Below, piece after piece: positions 1-7,967 of a stretch of 64,000 nt of DNA. The stretch spans positions 5,039,501 to 5,103,500 of the forward strand of contig NZ_CP062260.1 of NCBI RefSeq assembly GCF_014863545.1. The letters are read 5' to 3'. Within the stretch, counting starts at the first letter, position 1. Each line of letters opens with the position of its first letter. The position numbers and the translations under genes were made by a program. The DNA comes from Paenibacillus sp. JNUCC32 (GTDB taxonomy: Bacteria; Bacillota; Bacilli; Paenibacillales; Paenibacillaceae). The notes under the pieces were generated by a model. That model saw nothing but the letters and a program-made list of their open reading frames with translations, had not been told where the DNA came from and made no database searches.

Positions 1-96
1 TTCAAAGGCAAGGGCACCTCTCCAGTCGGTAACCATCGGCTTAGCAAACATATACAGCGCTCTCGATCCAGCGCCGACCAGCACGTACTTCTTCAT
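1..96 (-). CDS. Gfo/Idh/MocA-type oxidoreductase, N-terminus only
   Basis: The first 32 codons of a gene that runs off the left edge. The start ATG follows a good AAGGAGGAA ribosome-binding site. Residues 5-13 form a beta strand followed by a GAGSRA turn, which is the start of a Rossmann NAD(P) fold as found in Gfo/Idh/MocA dehydrogenases. It begins 16 bases after the permease stop, so it is probably the last visible gene of the sugar-uptake operon, acting on the imported sugar. The family is an inference from a short stretch; any Rossmann dehydrogenase is possible. Confidence 0.6.
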   Translation of the reverse strand, partial: MKKYVLVGAGSRALYMFAKPMVTDWRGALAFE

Positions 97-112
97 GTCG
101 TAAGTTCCTCCT

Positions 113-943
113 TCAGCCTTTCATCCCTGTCGAAGCGATGCCTTGAACAAATTGCTTCTGCGCGAACAGATAGACGATGACGACCGGCAGCGTCGTAATA
201 ACGGCCCCCGCCATCAGCAGCGCTTGATTGACGTTCTCCGATTTCAGGTAGAGCAAGCCGAGCGGCAATGTGTACAATTCCTTGTCTTGCAGGTAAATCA
301 GCGGGCCCAGCGTGTTGTTCCACGCGCCCATGAAGGTGAATACGCCCAGCGCGGCCAGCGCCGGCTTGCACAGCGGCAAATAAATTTTGAAGAATATGCC
401 CGGCGGGCTGCAGCCGTCGATCGTAGCCGATTCATACAGCTCTTTGGGCAAGGATTTAATGAACTGATGCATCAGGAAAATACCGAACGCCCCGCCCAGA
501 AAGCTGGGCACGATCAAAGGGTAATACGAATTCAACGCCCCGAATTCCTTCCAGATGAAATAGGTCGGGATCATGGTCACTTGCGACGGAATCATTAGGG
601 TAGCCAGCATGATCATATAGATCAGCCCCCGCAGCCGAAAGGTAAACATCGCCAGCCCGAAGGCCACGAAAGCGCTGGAGACCAAGGATCCCACCATCTC
701 GATCGAAACGATGAAAAAGCTGTTCAAGGTATATCGGCCGAAGTCGACTTTATTCCATATCGTCACATAGTTATCCCAATTCAGCGGATTCGGGATGAGC
801 TGCGGCGGCATCTGCGAGATGGCGCCAACCGTCTTCAGCGACGTGGACAGCATCCATATGAAAGGGAACACCATGAAAACCGCACCGGCAATCAGCAGCA
901 GGTACATCAGCACCTTAAGCAAGGGGTGAGTCGTCTTAGTCAT
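113..943 (-). CDS. Sugar ABC transporter permease (MalG type)
   Basis: Inner-membrane permease of a CUT1 carbohydrate importer, 276 residues, the usual length. It shows about six hydrophobic segments. The cytoplasmic EAA coupling loop lies at about residues 168-196 (ELYESATIDG then the KIYLPLCKP part), where the shared ATPase docks. The start overlaps the stop of the upstream permease by 8 bases, so translation is coupled. No ATPase gene lies nearby; such importers normally borrow a common MsmX-like ATPase encoded elsewhere. The substrate cannot be told from the sequence, but it is likely an oligosaccharide or glycoside. Confidence 0.93.
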   Translation of the reverse strand: MTKTTHPLLKVLMYLLLIAGAVFMVFPFIWMLSTSLKTVGAISQMPPQLIPNPLNWDNYVTIWNKVDFGRYTLNSFFIVSIEMVGSLVSSAFVAFGLAMFTFRLRGLIYMIMLATLMIPSQVTMIPTYFIWKEFGALNSYYPLIVPSFLGGAFGIFLMHQFIKSLPKELYESATIDGCSPPGIFFKIYLPLCKPALAALGVFTFMGAWNNTLGPLIYLQDKELYTLPLGLLYLKSENVNQALLMAGAVITTLPVVIVYLFAQKQFVQGIASTGMKG

Positions 944-1817
944 AGTGCACCCACTTTTTCTCGAAATACTTCTGGAACAACGTGAAGCTCAGGATGATGA
1001 CAAACAGCAGCCAGGCCGTTGCCGATGCCGGTCCCATCTTGAAGAGCAGGAACGCGTCCCGGTACACCAGCAGATTCGGCACCATATTTCTCTCCGGTAT
1101 GCCCGTGGTGATGGAGCCGAACAGACCGAGGAACACGTCGAATGCCTGGAATGCCGAGATGGTAGACAAAATCATGACGAGATACACCATCGGCGTCACC
1201 ATCGGGAATACCACCTTCGTCAGCTGCTTCCAGCCATTGGCGCCATCGATCTGCGAGGCTTCCAGCACCTCTTTCGGAACGTTCTGCATGCCGGCCAGAA
1301 TCATGATCATGGATTGGCCCACGCCCTTCCATACCTGAACGATCGCGATGCTGGATATGACCATCAGCCAATGGCTGCTGTCAATCCATTTGACGGGGGC
1401 AAGGCCGACAGACTCCAGCACCCAGTTAATCACGCCGTATTGATAGTTGAACATCCACACCCAGACCACGCCGCCGGCGATCCACGGTGTCACGACGGGG
1501 AGGAAATAGAACAGCCGGAACAAGCCCTTGGCCCGGATGGCCTGATTCAGCATGAATGCGATCACGAATGCCATTAACGTCTGAATCGGCACGAAGATGA
1601 GCGCAAACACAAACACGTTCCGGATGGACACCCAGAACTCGTGCTTGTTCAGGACGCGCACCCAGTTGTCCAGTCCGATCCACCTCGGCGGGTTAAACAA
1701 ATCCCACTCCGTGAAGGAAATATACGTGGAGAAGAGGATCGGAAATAAGAGAAAAACCACGACATTGATGACAAACGGCAATGTGAAGATATAACCCCAG
1801 TATCCTTGTTTCTGCAT
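936..1817 (-). CDS. Sugar ABC transporter permease (MalF type)
   Basis: First permease of the importer, 293 residues when started at the ATG at 1817, which follows AAAGGCAGGTG. An upstream in-frame start at 1862 would add 15 residues without membrane character, so I prefer the shorter form. Residues 1-15 lead straight into the first membrane helix. The EAA loop reads PKEVLEASQIDGANGW followed by a VVFPMVTP stretch. It sits 81 bases after the binding-protein gene and overlaps the next permease by 8 bases, giving the order binding protein, MalF, MalG, as usual for CUT1 operons. Confidence 0.93.
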   Translation of the reverse strand: MQKQGYWGYIFTLPFVINVVVFLLFPILFSTYISFTEWDLFNPPRWIGLDNWVRVLNKHEFWVSIRNVFVFALIFVPIQTLMAFVIAFMLNQAIRAKGLFRLFYFLPVVTPWIAGGVVWVWMFNYQYGVINWVLESVGLAPVKWIDSSHWLMVISSIAIVQVWKGVGQSMIMILAGMQNVPKEVLEASQIDGANGWKQLTKVVFPMVTPMVYLVMILSTISAFQAFDVFLGLFGSITTGIPERNMVPNLLVYRDAFLLFKMGPASATAWLLFVIILSFTLFQKYFEKKWVHYD

Positions 1818-1898
1818 GACACACCTGCCTTTCGTTAACGGAGCAGGGATGCAATCCGACACGTCGCCAAGACTGCATCCGCCCTGATCCCATGAAAG

Positions 1899-3212
1899 TT
1901 ATTTACCGGAGTCCAGCACATCCTGAACCTTGGCATGAATATCCTTCACGCCGTCTTCCACCGAAACGTTGCCCACCATGATTTCATTGACCACCTGCTG
2001 CACCAGAATGCGCCATTCGCTCCATGTAGCATTCTCGTCCAGGGTAACGCCGCCTTCGTTAATGCCGTCCGTGAAAGCCGCTTTGTTCAGCGGTTTGGTT
2101 GTGCTGTCCTTCAATTGATCCAGCGCCGACTTCTTCACGGGCAGCGTGGATCCCGTCTTGACGATGATATCCTGCACTTCATCGCCGAGGTAATATTTCA
2201 GGAACTCCCAGGCGGCATCCTTCGATTCCTGCTTCGCTCTGGAGGAGACCAGCCACGTGTTGGCTACCATCGGAACATAGCGCTTGCCGTCAACCCCTTT
2301 CGGAATTTTGACGACATCCCAGTTCGTATCGGCAAAGCTCTCGTTCATATTCACCTGCAGGCTGTATTGAAGGAAATACATCGCGGCCTTGCCGCTCGCG
2401 AATACTTCGAGCTCGCCGCCGTTCGCTTTCAGGTAATCGATATCGGCAAAATAGCCTTGATCCAAACCGTCATACAGCTGCTGTAATCCGGCCGCGGTTT
2501 TGGGATCGTCAAACCGCGATTTCGTCAGGGTGTCGTCCAAGGCCGAGCCGCCTGCCTGCTTGATCCAAGGAAACCAGCCGTTGGTTATGGAAAAGGAACC
2601 GATGAATCCGAATTGGCTGGTTTGGTCTCCTTCCTTGATCGTCAGCTGCTTGGAGGCTTCAATGAGGTCGTCAAAGGTCCAGTCGTCGGTCGGTACCGGC
2701 ACGCCGGCCTTCTCGAAGACATCCTGGTTGTACGCTAGCGCAATCGGGTTAATACCGTGGGGGACGCCCCAGATCTTCCCTTCCGGCGTTTTGGCGGAGA
2801 ACAGGCCGTCGATGTATTCGTCCGCTTTCAGGTCGGATTCAATGTAGGAGGACAAGTCCTCTGCCACACCGCGTTCCCCGTAGCTAAGTATGGTGGCGTT
2901 CTCTTGGAACCAGACATCCGGCATCGTGTTGCCTGCAATCTGCGTGGCGATCTTGGACGTAAAGTCCCCCCACGGCGCTTCTTGGATTTCAACGTTGATG
3001 TGGGGGTGGGACGCAATAAAACCGTCGATAATTTCTTTGCTCGTCACCTCATAGCTGCCAGGGAGCCCAATCTTGAGCGTCACCTTCTCTTTGCTGCCTT
3101 CCGCTTCCCCCGGCGAGACCTCCTCATCGGTTGACCCGCCGGATGAGGAGCATGCGGTGAACATCATCATAAACGCCAGCATCAAAGAGATTACCTTTAC
3201 CTTTTTAGACAT
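1899..3212 (-). CDS. Sugar ABC transporter substrate-binding lipoprotein
   Basis: Extracellular solute-binding protein (family 1), 437 residues. The N-terminus is a lipoprotein signal peptide with lipobox FTAC, cysteine at residue 21, followed by a serine/glycine linker. The body has features of the family such as GIPGSYEVT-like lobe strands and a PDVWFQ segment. It captures the sugar outside the membrane and delivers it to the two permeases encoded downstream. It is the first gene of the operon, which fits the need for more binding protein than permease. The leader carries a LacI-type operator just after the -10 box, so it is probably induced by the sugar through the neighbouring repressor. 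Confidence 0.95.
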   Translation of the reverse strand: MSKKVKVISLMLAFMMMFTACSSSGGSTDEEVSPGEAEGSKEKVTLKIGLPGSYEVTSKEIIDGFIASHPHINVEIQEAPWGDFTSKIATQIAGNTMPDVWFQENATILSYGERGVAEDLSSYIESDLKADEYIDGLFSAKTPEGKIWGVPHGINPIALAYNQDVFEKAGVPVPTDDWTFDDLIEASKQLTIKEGDQTSQFGFIGSFSITNGWFPWIKQAGGSALDDTLTKSRFDDPKTAAGLQQLYDGLDQGYFADIDYLKANGGELEVFASGKAAMYFLQYSLQVNMNESFADTNWDVVKIPKGVDGKRYVPMVANTWLVSSRAKQESKDAAWEFLKYYLGDEVQDIIVKTGSTLPVKKSALDQLKDSTTKPLNKAAFTDGINEGGVTLDENATWSEWRILVQQVVNEIMVGNVSVEDGVKDIHAKVQDVLDSGK

Positions 3213-3290
3213 TGAAAACCCTCCTTTTTGAATTACAAATAGAGATTGCGTGTTTTCTGCTCCAACTCATTCCAATGGTATTCATTTTAT

Positions 3291-3304
3291 AGTAATCGAT
3301 TTCT
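3291..3304. promoter_or_regulatory. LacI-family operator O1
   Basis: AGTAATCGATTTCT, a near-palindrome with the central CG typical of LacI-family operators (one mismatch between half-sites). It begins 6 bases downstream of the -10 box of the binding-protein promoter, so a bound repressor would cover the transcription start. Two similar sites lie at 3469-3482 and 4600-4613. Confidence 0.75.
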
Positions 3305-3310
3305 GTAACG

Positions 3311-3339
3311 AGTATAGCATGGAAGCCCTTTCTTGAATA
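3311..3339 (-). promoter_or_regulatory. Promoter of the first sugar-importer operon
   Basis: Reading on the minus strand, a TATACT -10 box (3311-3316) is preceded at 17 bases by a weak -35 (TATTCA, 3334-3339). The start of transcription would fall at about 3304, inside operator O1. The poor -35 leaves some doubt. Confidence 0.5.
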
Positions 3340-3468
3340 GAGTTTTCTATGCTCCCATCGATTATTTTTATAATATAAGTCTGACTTCGAGCGTTATATA
3401 AGGTATTCCGAGGTTTAACAGGGATTGTTTTCCACATGCTGAATCAAGAAACGGATAGGAAAAAAGTT

Positions 3469-3482
3469 AGTAATCGATATCT
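3469..3482. promoter_or_regulatory. LacI-family operator O2 (auxiliary)
   Basis: AGTAATCGATATCT, sharing the first ten bases with O1. It lies between the repressor's terminator and the importer promoter, about 178 bases from O1 centre to centre. Its place suggests an auxiliary site for looping; that is inference. Confidence 0.6.
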
Positions 3483-3497
3483 TTATTAACAACAAAT

Positions 3498-3530
3498 AAA
3501 GCCCGAGCGTTTTTGAAATGCCCGGGCTTT
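3498..3530 (-). terminator. Terminator of the LacI-family gene
   Basis: An 11-bp stem with one mismatch (AAAGCCCGAGC pairs with GCCCGGGCTTT) and an 11-base loop. On the minus strand it is followed by a T-rich ATTTGTTGTT tail, 16 bases after the repressor stop codon. Confidence 0.8.
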
Positions 3531-3545
3531 ATCCCATCCTTGTAT

Positions 3546-4583
3546 TCACTTGTTCTCCCGGATATCCCGGACCGATTTTCGCTCCAGCAATTTAGGCTGC
3601 AGCATAACATCAAACATCGGGCTATCGTCGCCCTGCATCATATCCAGCAGCATTTTGCAGGCCATCTTCCCCATCTCGTAATCGGGCTGCTTTATCGTTG
3701 TGAGCGGCGGATGAATCATCTGCCCCACGTCAATGCCGTCAAAGCCCATTACCGAAATCTGCTCCGGCACCTGAATGTCGCGCTGCGACAATTCGTTGAT
3801 CACCCCAAAGGCCATCATGTCATTGCACGCAAATATCGCCGTCGGCTGCGGCGAATGTTCCAGCAGTCTCTGCGTGAGCTGCTTGCCCGTATCGAATTCG
3901 GTGATCGCGTTATACACTTCCTCGGTCGGGGACTCGACCACCAGCGGTTTGAGACCTGCATCCTTCATCGCCGACATATAGCCCTGATGAATGCTTCGGC
4001 GGCTTGGACGATCCAGCTTGGAAGTGACATAACCGATGCGCGTATGCCCCTTCTCCTGCAGATGCTTGGTTGCGATGTAACCGGCCTTGTGGTAGTCGAA
4101 CTCGATCTGGTTAATGTTATCCTCATCGATCTTCTGATCGATGGCGATGACGTTCAGGCCAAGCTTCATCAGCTGGGTCAACTGGCTCTTATCCTTGGAG
4201 ATCGAGGAGATGATCAGGCCTTTGACCTGCTTCTCCATGATCGTCCTTAAATATTCATCCTCCAACGCCGGATCTTGCAGGGAATTGCATACGATAACCG
4301 TAAAATTATTCTGCCGGGCCACCTCTTCGATTCCGAAAATGACGGAAGAATAAAATGGGTTCACAATAGAAGGAATGATGACTCCGATCGTATTGCTGCT
4401 ATTCTTCTTCAGCTGTTTGCCGAGCATATTCGGAATATAATTGGACTCCTTCGCGATTTGCTGGATGCGCTCTTTAAGCTCCTTGCTGACAGGATAACTG
4501 CTGTTGCTTAACACGCGCGAAACCGTTGCCGAAGAAACGTTTGCCATCTTCGCTATATCATGTATCGTGGTCGGCTTCTTCAT
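3546..4583 (-). CDS. LacI-family transcriptional repressor
   Basis: Repressor of 345 residues. The N-terminal helix-turn-helix (TIHDIAKMANVSSATVSRVL) and hinge are followed by a periplasmic-binding-protein-like effector domain with the family's AIFACNDMMAFG and VMGFDGIDV segments. I start at the ATG at 4583, preceded by GTGAGGG; a GTG at 4595 would add four residues but leaves no room for a ribosome-binding site. It sits upstream of the sugar importer on the same strand, separated by a terminator. Matching operators lie at its own promoter and at the importer promoter, so it likely represses both until the imported sugar binds. Confidence 0.93.
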   Translation of the reverse strand: MKKPTTIHDIAKMANVSSATVSRVLSNSSYPVSKELKERIQQIAKESNYIPNMLGKQLKKNSSNTIGVIIPSIVNPFYSSVIFGIEEVARQNNFTVIVCNSLQDPALEDEYLRTIMEKQVKGLIISSISKDKSQLTQLMKLGLNVIAIDQKIDEDNINQIEFDYHKAGYIATKHLQEKGHTRIGYVTSKLDRPSRRSIHQGYMSAMKDAGLKPLVVESPTEEVYNAITEFDTGKQLTQRLLEHSPQPTAIFACNDMMAFGVINELSQRDIQVPEQISVMGFDGIDVGQMIHPPLTTIKQPDYEMGKMACKMLLDMMQGDDSPMFDVMLQPKLLERKSVRDIRENK

Positions 4584-4599
4584 AGGATCCCTCACTTAT

Positions 4600-4613
4600 A
4601 GTAATCGTTTACT
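4600..4613. promoter_or_regulatory. LacI-family operator O3 (autoregulatory)
   Basis: AGTAATCGTTTACT, a palindrome with one mismatch around a central CG. It lies 7 bases downstream of the repressor gene's -10 box, the same place O1 takes at the importer promoter. This is good evidence that the repressor binds it and controls its own synthesis. Confidence 0.72.
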
Positions 4614-4620
4614 ATTGTAA

Positions 4621-4649
4621 AGTATACAAATAGCTGACATAGAAAGCAA
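4621..4649 (-). promoter_or_regulatory. Promoter of the LacI-family gene
   Basis: Minus strand: TTGCTT (-35, 4644-4649), a 17-base spacer, and TATACT (-10, 4621-4626). Transcription would start near 4614, at the edge of operator O3. From 4650 to 4793 I see no gene or site. Confidence 0.7.
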
Positions 4650-4793
4650 TAAACCGATGAAAATATCCGTCAAGCTCACGCCCCGTTACATCTGCAGATC
4701 CCAATTTCTCGGCGCTAGCCCCAATGCCCGGAACGCTATTCAGTCGCTGGATGCGACGAACGCCAATATCGATTTGTCCTCCGTGCTTGCGAA

Positions 4794-4824
4794 CAAAAAA
4801 AGACCGCCGGGTCATCCCCGGCGG
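4794..4824 (-). terminator. Terminator of the asparaginase gene
   Basis: A perfect 8-bp GC stem (CCGCCGGG with CCCGGCGG) and short loop, followed on the minus strand by TCTTTTTTTG. It lies 73 bases after the asparaginase stop codon. Confidence 0.9.
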
Positions 4825-4897
4825 CAAATATATTGGTGGAAGGAATTTCATCGTTCAGTAGGAATAAGGAGCAGCTAAAAAATGACTGGGACTGAGA

Positions 4898-6118
4898 TTA
4901 CACTTCAGGCGTTCCGTAGGTTGCGAACCAACCCTTGATCGTATCGAAATCATCCGTAAAGGACAGGGAGAGCAGCAGCAGAACGCGGGCTTGTTGAGGA
5001 CTCAGGTTGTCGCCTGAAATGATGCCCTCTCCGCCGCCGTATACGCTGCCAGAGCCTGTACGGGTCGTAGTTACGAAGACCACCCCCTTTTCGATGGCTT
5101 CTTTGCGGGCGGCGCTCATCTCTCTCGAGATGCCGCCTGCGCCGGTACCGGAGGTGACGATGCCTTTAGCTCCATCTGCCACAAAGCCTTTGATCGCGCC
5201 GCCGCCGGCCTCCTGATAAGAAACCGCAATTTCGACCTTCGCCAGATCCCCTTTCGAGATTTTGCTCAGATCAAACACCGGTTTGCCCTGACCTTCCTCT
5301 TTCATTGCACGGAGGGGAGCCCGGTAGATACGGATATTCTCGTCATCGATATATCCGACCGCGCCCAGCATAGGCGTTTCGAACGTGTCGGTACGGTAGT
5401 CATTGGTCTTGGTTACGCCGCGCGCCAGATGAATCGTGTCATTCAGCATCAGCACCGTGCCGAAGGATTCCGTACGGCCGCTTCCGGCAAGCTTGATGGC
5501 GTTGTACAGGTTCGCTTGGGCATCGGAACCGATCACCGTCCAAGGTCTCATGGAACCGGTGATAACGACGGGTTTATCGCTTTGCACCGTCAGATCGAGG
5601 AAGTACGCAATCTCTTCCATCGTATCCGTCCCCGTTGTCACGACGACGCTATCGTACACCTCCAGCGCCTTGTCGACGGTCCGGGAAAGATCGTATAAAT
5701 CGGCCATGGTATAGGCGCTCGACCCGGAGTTGCCGAACTGGAGCGTACTGATATCCGCAATCTTGTCCGTATTCGGAAGCTCGCCCACCATGTTTTCAAT
5801 CTTCAGCGTACCTGCCCGATAGGATTGAAAGCTGGTAGCATCCGTCGATTGGCCCGCCAAAGTGCCGCCAGTCGCAACCACCAGCACGTTCGGCTTCGCC
5901 GATTGTTTAGAGGCCTCCGACAGGGGAGGAACCGTCGTATTCCGGCCTGGCGCCGCAGGAGTTTGCACGGGTGAAATCGCACTAACCGTCCCTTTCACTT
6001 CCGTTACCGTCGCAGCATGGGCCGCATACGTCCCAACAGGCGATAAAGAAATCACAAAAGCGGTAAATGCAGCGGTACTCCATACTGCTAACGGGCGTTT
6101 CGACTTTGGTTTCATCAT
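4898..6118 (-). CDS. ansB: Secreted L-asparaginase (type II)
   Basis: Hydrolyses L-asparagine to aspartate and ammonia outside the cytoplasm. The 406-residue protein starts at the first of two tandem ATGs, after AGAGGAGAG. An N-terminal signal peptide runs to about AAHAA. Both asparaginase signatures are present: VVATGGTLAGQ with the nucleophilic threonine, and TGTDTMEE with the second catalytic Thr-Asp pair. A proline-rich linker of about 50 residues separates the signal from the enzyme. It is a single-gene unit with its own promoter and terminator. Three exact GlnR/TnrA boxes upstream indicate nitrogen control, as known for secreted asparaginase (ansZ) of Bacillus subtilis. Confidence 0.95.
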   Translation of the reverse strand: MMKPKSKRPLAVWSTAAFTAFVISLSPVGTYAAHAATVTEVKGTVSAISPVQTPAAPGRNTTVPPLSEASKQSAKPNVLVVATGGTLAGQSTDATSFQSYRAGTLKIENMVGELPNTDKIADISTLQFGNSGSSAYTMADLYDLSRTVDKALEVYDSVVVTTGTDTMEEIAYFLDLTVQSDKPVVITGSMRPWTVIGSDAQANLYNAIKLAGSGRTESFGTVLMLNDTIHLARGVTKTNDYRTDTFETPMLGAVGYIDDENIRIYRAPLRAMKEEGQGKPVFDLSKISKGDLAKVEIAVSYQEAGGGAIKGFVADGAKGIVTSGTGAGGISREMSAARKEAIEKGVVFVTTTRTGSGSVYGGGEGIISGDNLSPQQARVLLLLSLSFTDDFDTIKGWFATYGTPEV

Positions 6119-6139
6119 GGCACTCTCCTCTGATGTTAA

Positions 6140-6156
6140 TGTGATATTATCTAACA
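6140..6156. promoter_or_regulatory. GlnR/TnrA box 1 (downstream of start)
   Basis: Exact match to TGTNAN7TNACA (TGTGA, seven bases, TAACA). It lies between the predicted transcription start and the asparaginase ATG, where a bound GlnR would block elongation or initiation. Confidence 0.75.
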
Positions 6157-6180
6157 TAAACCTATGTATTCGTTAGAATC

Positions 6181-6209
6181 ATTCTATTTAATGTTATTTA
6201 ATATAACAA
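6181..6209 (-). promoter_or_regulatory. Promoter of the asparaginase gene
   Basis: Minus strand: TTGTTA (-35, 6204-6209), a 17-base spacer and TAGAAT (-10, 6181-6186). A GlnR/TnrA box covers the -35 and spacer, and another lies just downstream of the start. Confidence 0.6.
6192..6208. promoter_or_regulatory. GlnR/TnrA box 2 (over the -35)
   Basis: Exact match to TGTNAN7TNACA with fully symmetric half-sites TGTTA and TAACA. It overlaps the -35 hexamer and spacer of the asparaginase promoter. Confidence 0.75.
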
Positions 6210-6225
6210 ATATTACATGCAGTAG

Positions 6226-6239
6226 AAAAAGCGTTTACA
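6226..6239. promoter_or_regulatory. cre-like site upstream of asparaginase
   Basis: On the minus strand it reads TGTAAACGCTTTTT, 13 of 14 positions of the CcpA consensus TGWAARCGYTWNCW. It lies just upstream of the asparaginase -35. Carbon control on top of nitrogen control is possible but is an inference. Confidence 0.4.
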
Positions 6240-6349
6240 ATGATAGTTTATAGATGATAATCCCTATTAATTTGCCTTTTTTGATAGATTTAAATTTAAT
6301 AAAATCCAGAAATATATGGAGCCCATCATCAGACATTCAGATTATTTAA

Positions 6350-6366
6350 TGTTATATAAATTAACA
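6350..6366. promoter_or_regulatory. GlnR/TnrA box 3 (upstream)
   Basis: Exact match to TGTNAN7TNACA (TGTTA, seven bases, TAACA), centred about 184 bases upstream of the predicted asparaginase transcription start. It is in the position of an upstream activating site. It lies 47 bases from the terminator of the neighbouring gene, so it probably serves asparaginase. Confidence 0.7.
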
Positions 6367-6405
6367 CAAAAAGCCGTCTGCAAACGATTCTATCCGAGCT
6401 ATAAA

Positions 6406-6450
6406 CAACAACAAGGGATAGTCCATCACCTTCCGGTCGGACTATCCCTT
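6406..6450 (-). terminator. Terminator of the ECF sigma operon
   Basis: A perfect 12-bp stem (AAGGGATAGTCC with GGACTATCCCTT), 14-base loop, followed on the minus strand by TTGTTGTTGTTT. It lies 57 bases after the lipoprotein stop codon. Confidence 0.85.
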
Positions 6451-6506
6451 GCACTTGTTATCATTCATTGCGCTTGCTGCGATTATCTTGTAGAAACGCC
6501 TCCTGC

Positions 6507-7145
6507 TTAATCCGCCTGTCCCGGTTCCTCCACAGCCCCTGCTTCGGTGACGCGGTACGCCATAATTTCACCATCGACCACGTGATAGATGGAATAAGAG
6601 TCCACCAAATTGTTCTCGTTAAAGCTAATCATGAGCTGCGCCTTCATGCTTCCGCTATCGAGGCCCTGAACATCTACCGAAACGGCGGTTTCGGGATAAT
6701 GGTAGCCTGCCTTGCCTGGATGATCATACTGCCACGAAGTGAATCCCCCGCCTTTAGCCGTCGTCTTCGCCTCCCCAAGCTGTTGCCGGACTTCTTCCAT
6801 CGTCTTGTTTATCAGCGACAGCTCTTTCAGGGAAGAAACAACATCTTCTCCCTGCTCTTTCGAGGTTGAAGCGTCTGCTTGAGGGGTTGCATTTTCCGCG
6901 GAAGGGGCCGGAACAGACGGCGACGGATCGGCTGCCTTCGCTACCGATTGATCTTCTGAAGCCTCGTCACTCTCTCCGGCAGGAGTTGCCTCTTTCTTCT
7001 CCTCCGGCTGCGGCTGCTTGGATAATTCAAGCCCTTGCACGGATGTGTTCACCGGCTCGCTCTCCACCAGGGGAGTTTCGTTGCTGCAGCCTCCGATCAC
7101 CAGCACGGCCACGACAGCAATCCATATCACGCTAATCTTGTTCAT
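6507..7145 (-). CDS. Lipoprotein of the ECF sigma operon
   Basis: Lipoprotein of 212 residues, last gene of the sigma/anti-sigma operon. A short signal peptide ends in the lipobox IGGC (Cys20). Residues 25-100 are a low-complexity linker rich in Pro, Glu, Ser and Ala. Residues 110-205 form a compact domain with a KTMEEVRQQLG start and a GGGFTSWQYDHPGKAGYHYP loop, then a C-terminal strand pair. I do not recognise a named family. The gene starts 6 bases after the anti-sigma gene stop, so it likely acts outside the membrane in the same envelope-stress circuit. Confidence 0.8.
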   Translation of the reverse strand: MNKISVIWIAVVAVLVIGGCSNETPLVESEPVNTSVQGLELSKQPQPEEKKEATPAGESDEASEDQSVAKAADPSPSVPAPSAENATPQADASTSKEQGEDVVSSLKELSLINKTMEEVRQQLGEAKTTAKGGGFTSWQYDHPGKAGYHYPETAVSVDVQGLDSGSMKAQLMISFNENNLVDSYSIYHVVDGEIMAYRVTEAGAVEEPGQAD

Positions 7146-7151
7146 TGCTCA

Positions 7152-7967
7152 CTACTCCTTCGTTGTCTCTCCATTATGATTGGAGGTAATATGGAATTCC
7201 TTCATCATGTTATGGAAGCGTGCACCGAAGCCTTCGGAGGCCTCCAGGAAGTACTGCTGCTTCACGACAAAGCTGCCGCCTTGCCCGTTATCGAACACGT
7301 AATACCGTATGACCGGATCATCCCACTCTTTGCCGCCGGTGCCGCCTACCGCACGCACCTCCCAGCCTTGAATCGGTTCATCCACGAGATTCGCCTCGAC
7401 CTTCGGATACGTTTGCAGCTCCTTCTGAAGCTGCTCCGCTGCGCTCTTCGGATCAATGCCCTCCTGCGAAATTTCCATGAACACCTCCGGATAGCGGTCA
7501 TCCGTCGGCTTCTCCTTCAATTCAATGCGGTCCACGCCCGATTGATGAACCATCTTAAACCGGCTCTCATCCATATAAATCACGTAATCCGCTCCCTCAT
7601 GCAGCTGATCCACGCTTGTTTCCGGCATGCCTTCCAGCTCCTGTTCAACCGTCTTCTGAGGAGCGAACCATTCCTTCACCTGATCAATGAACGCTTGGAC
7701 AGGTGCCGTCTGAAAGCTGACGGTCAGCACGATGGCTGCCGCAGCGGCGGTTCCCGCAATCCATCCGGCCGCTCTTCGTCCCGAACGGCGGCGCCCTTTC
7801 GATTCCCTTGGCGCGAAGCGGGTCTCCGGCTCCGCCGGCTGCTGGGCTTGCTCGTTATGAATCCGCTCCTTGATCGCCATCCAAATCTCGTCTTTATGTC
7901 GCATCGCGTCATCCGTCCCCTTTTTCAGGCCGTCTGCAATCTCTTGATCCCATGGATCACGTCCCAT
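7152..7967 (-). CDS. Anti-sigma factor, single-pass membrane protein
   Basis: Predicted anti-sigma factor of 271 residues. The N-terminal cytoplasmic part (1-65) is charged and contains KDEIWMAIKERIHNEQ, the kind of helix that binds ECF sigma factors; there is no zinc-binding HxxxCxxC motif. A basic KGRRRSGRR patch precedes one membrane helix (about 70-90). The large outer domain (95-270) has an IDQVKEWFAPQKTVEQELEG opening similar to DUF4367-type sensor domains. The start codon lies inside the end of the sigma gene (11-base overlap) with GGAGGG in front, a normal arrangement for co-translated sigma and anti-sigma. Confidence 0.82.
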   Translation of the reverse strand: MGRDPWDQEIADGLKKGTDDAMRHKDEIWMAIKERIHNEQAQQPAEPETRFAPRESKGRRRSGRRAAGWIAGTAAAAAIVLTVSFQTAPVQAFIDQVKEWFAPQKTVEQELEGMPETSVDQLHEGADYVIYMDESRFKMVHQSGVDRIELKEKPTDDRYPEVFMEISQEGIDPKSAAEQLQKELQTYPKVEANLVDEPIQGWEVRAVGGTGGKEWDDPVIRYYVFDNGQGGSFVVKQQYFLEASEGFGARFHNMMKEFHITSNHNGETTKE

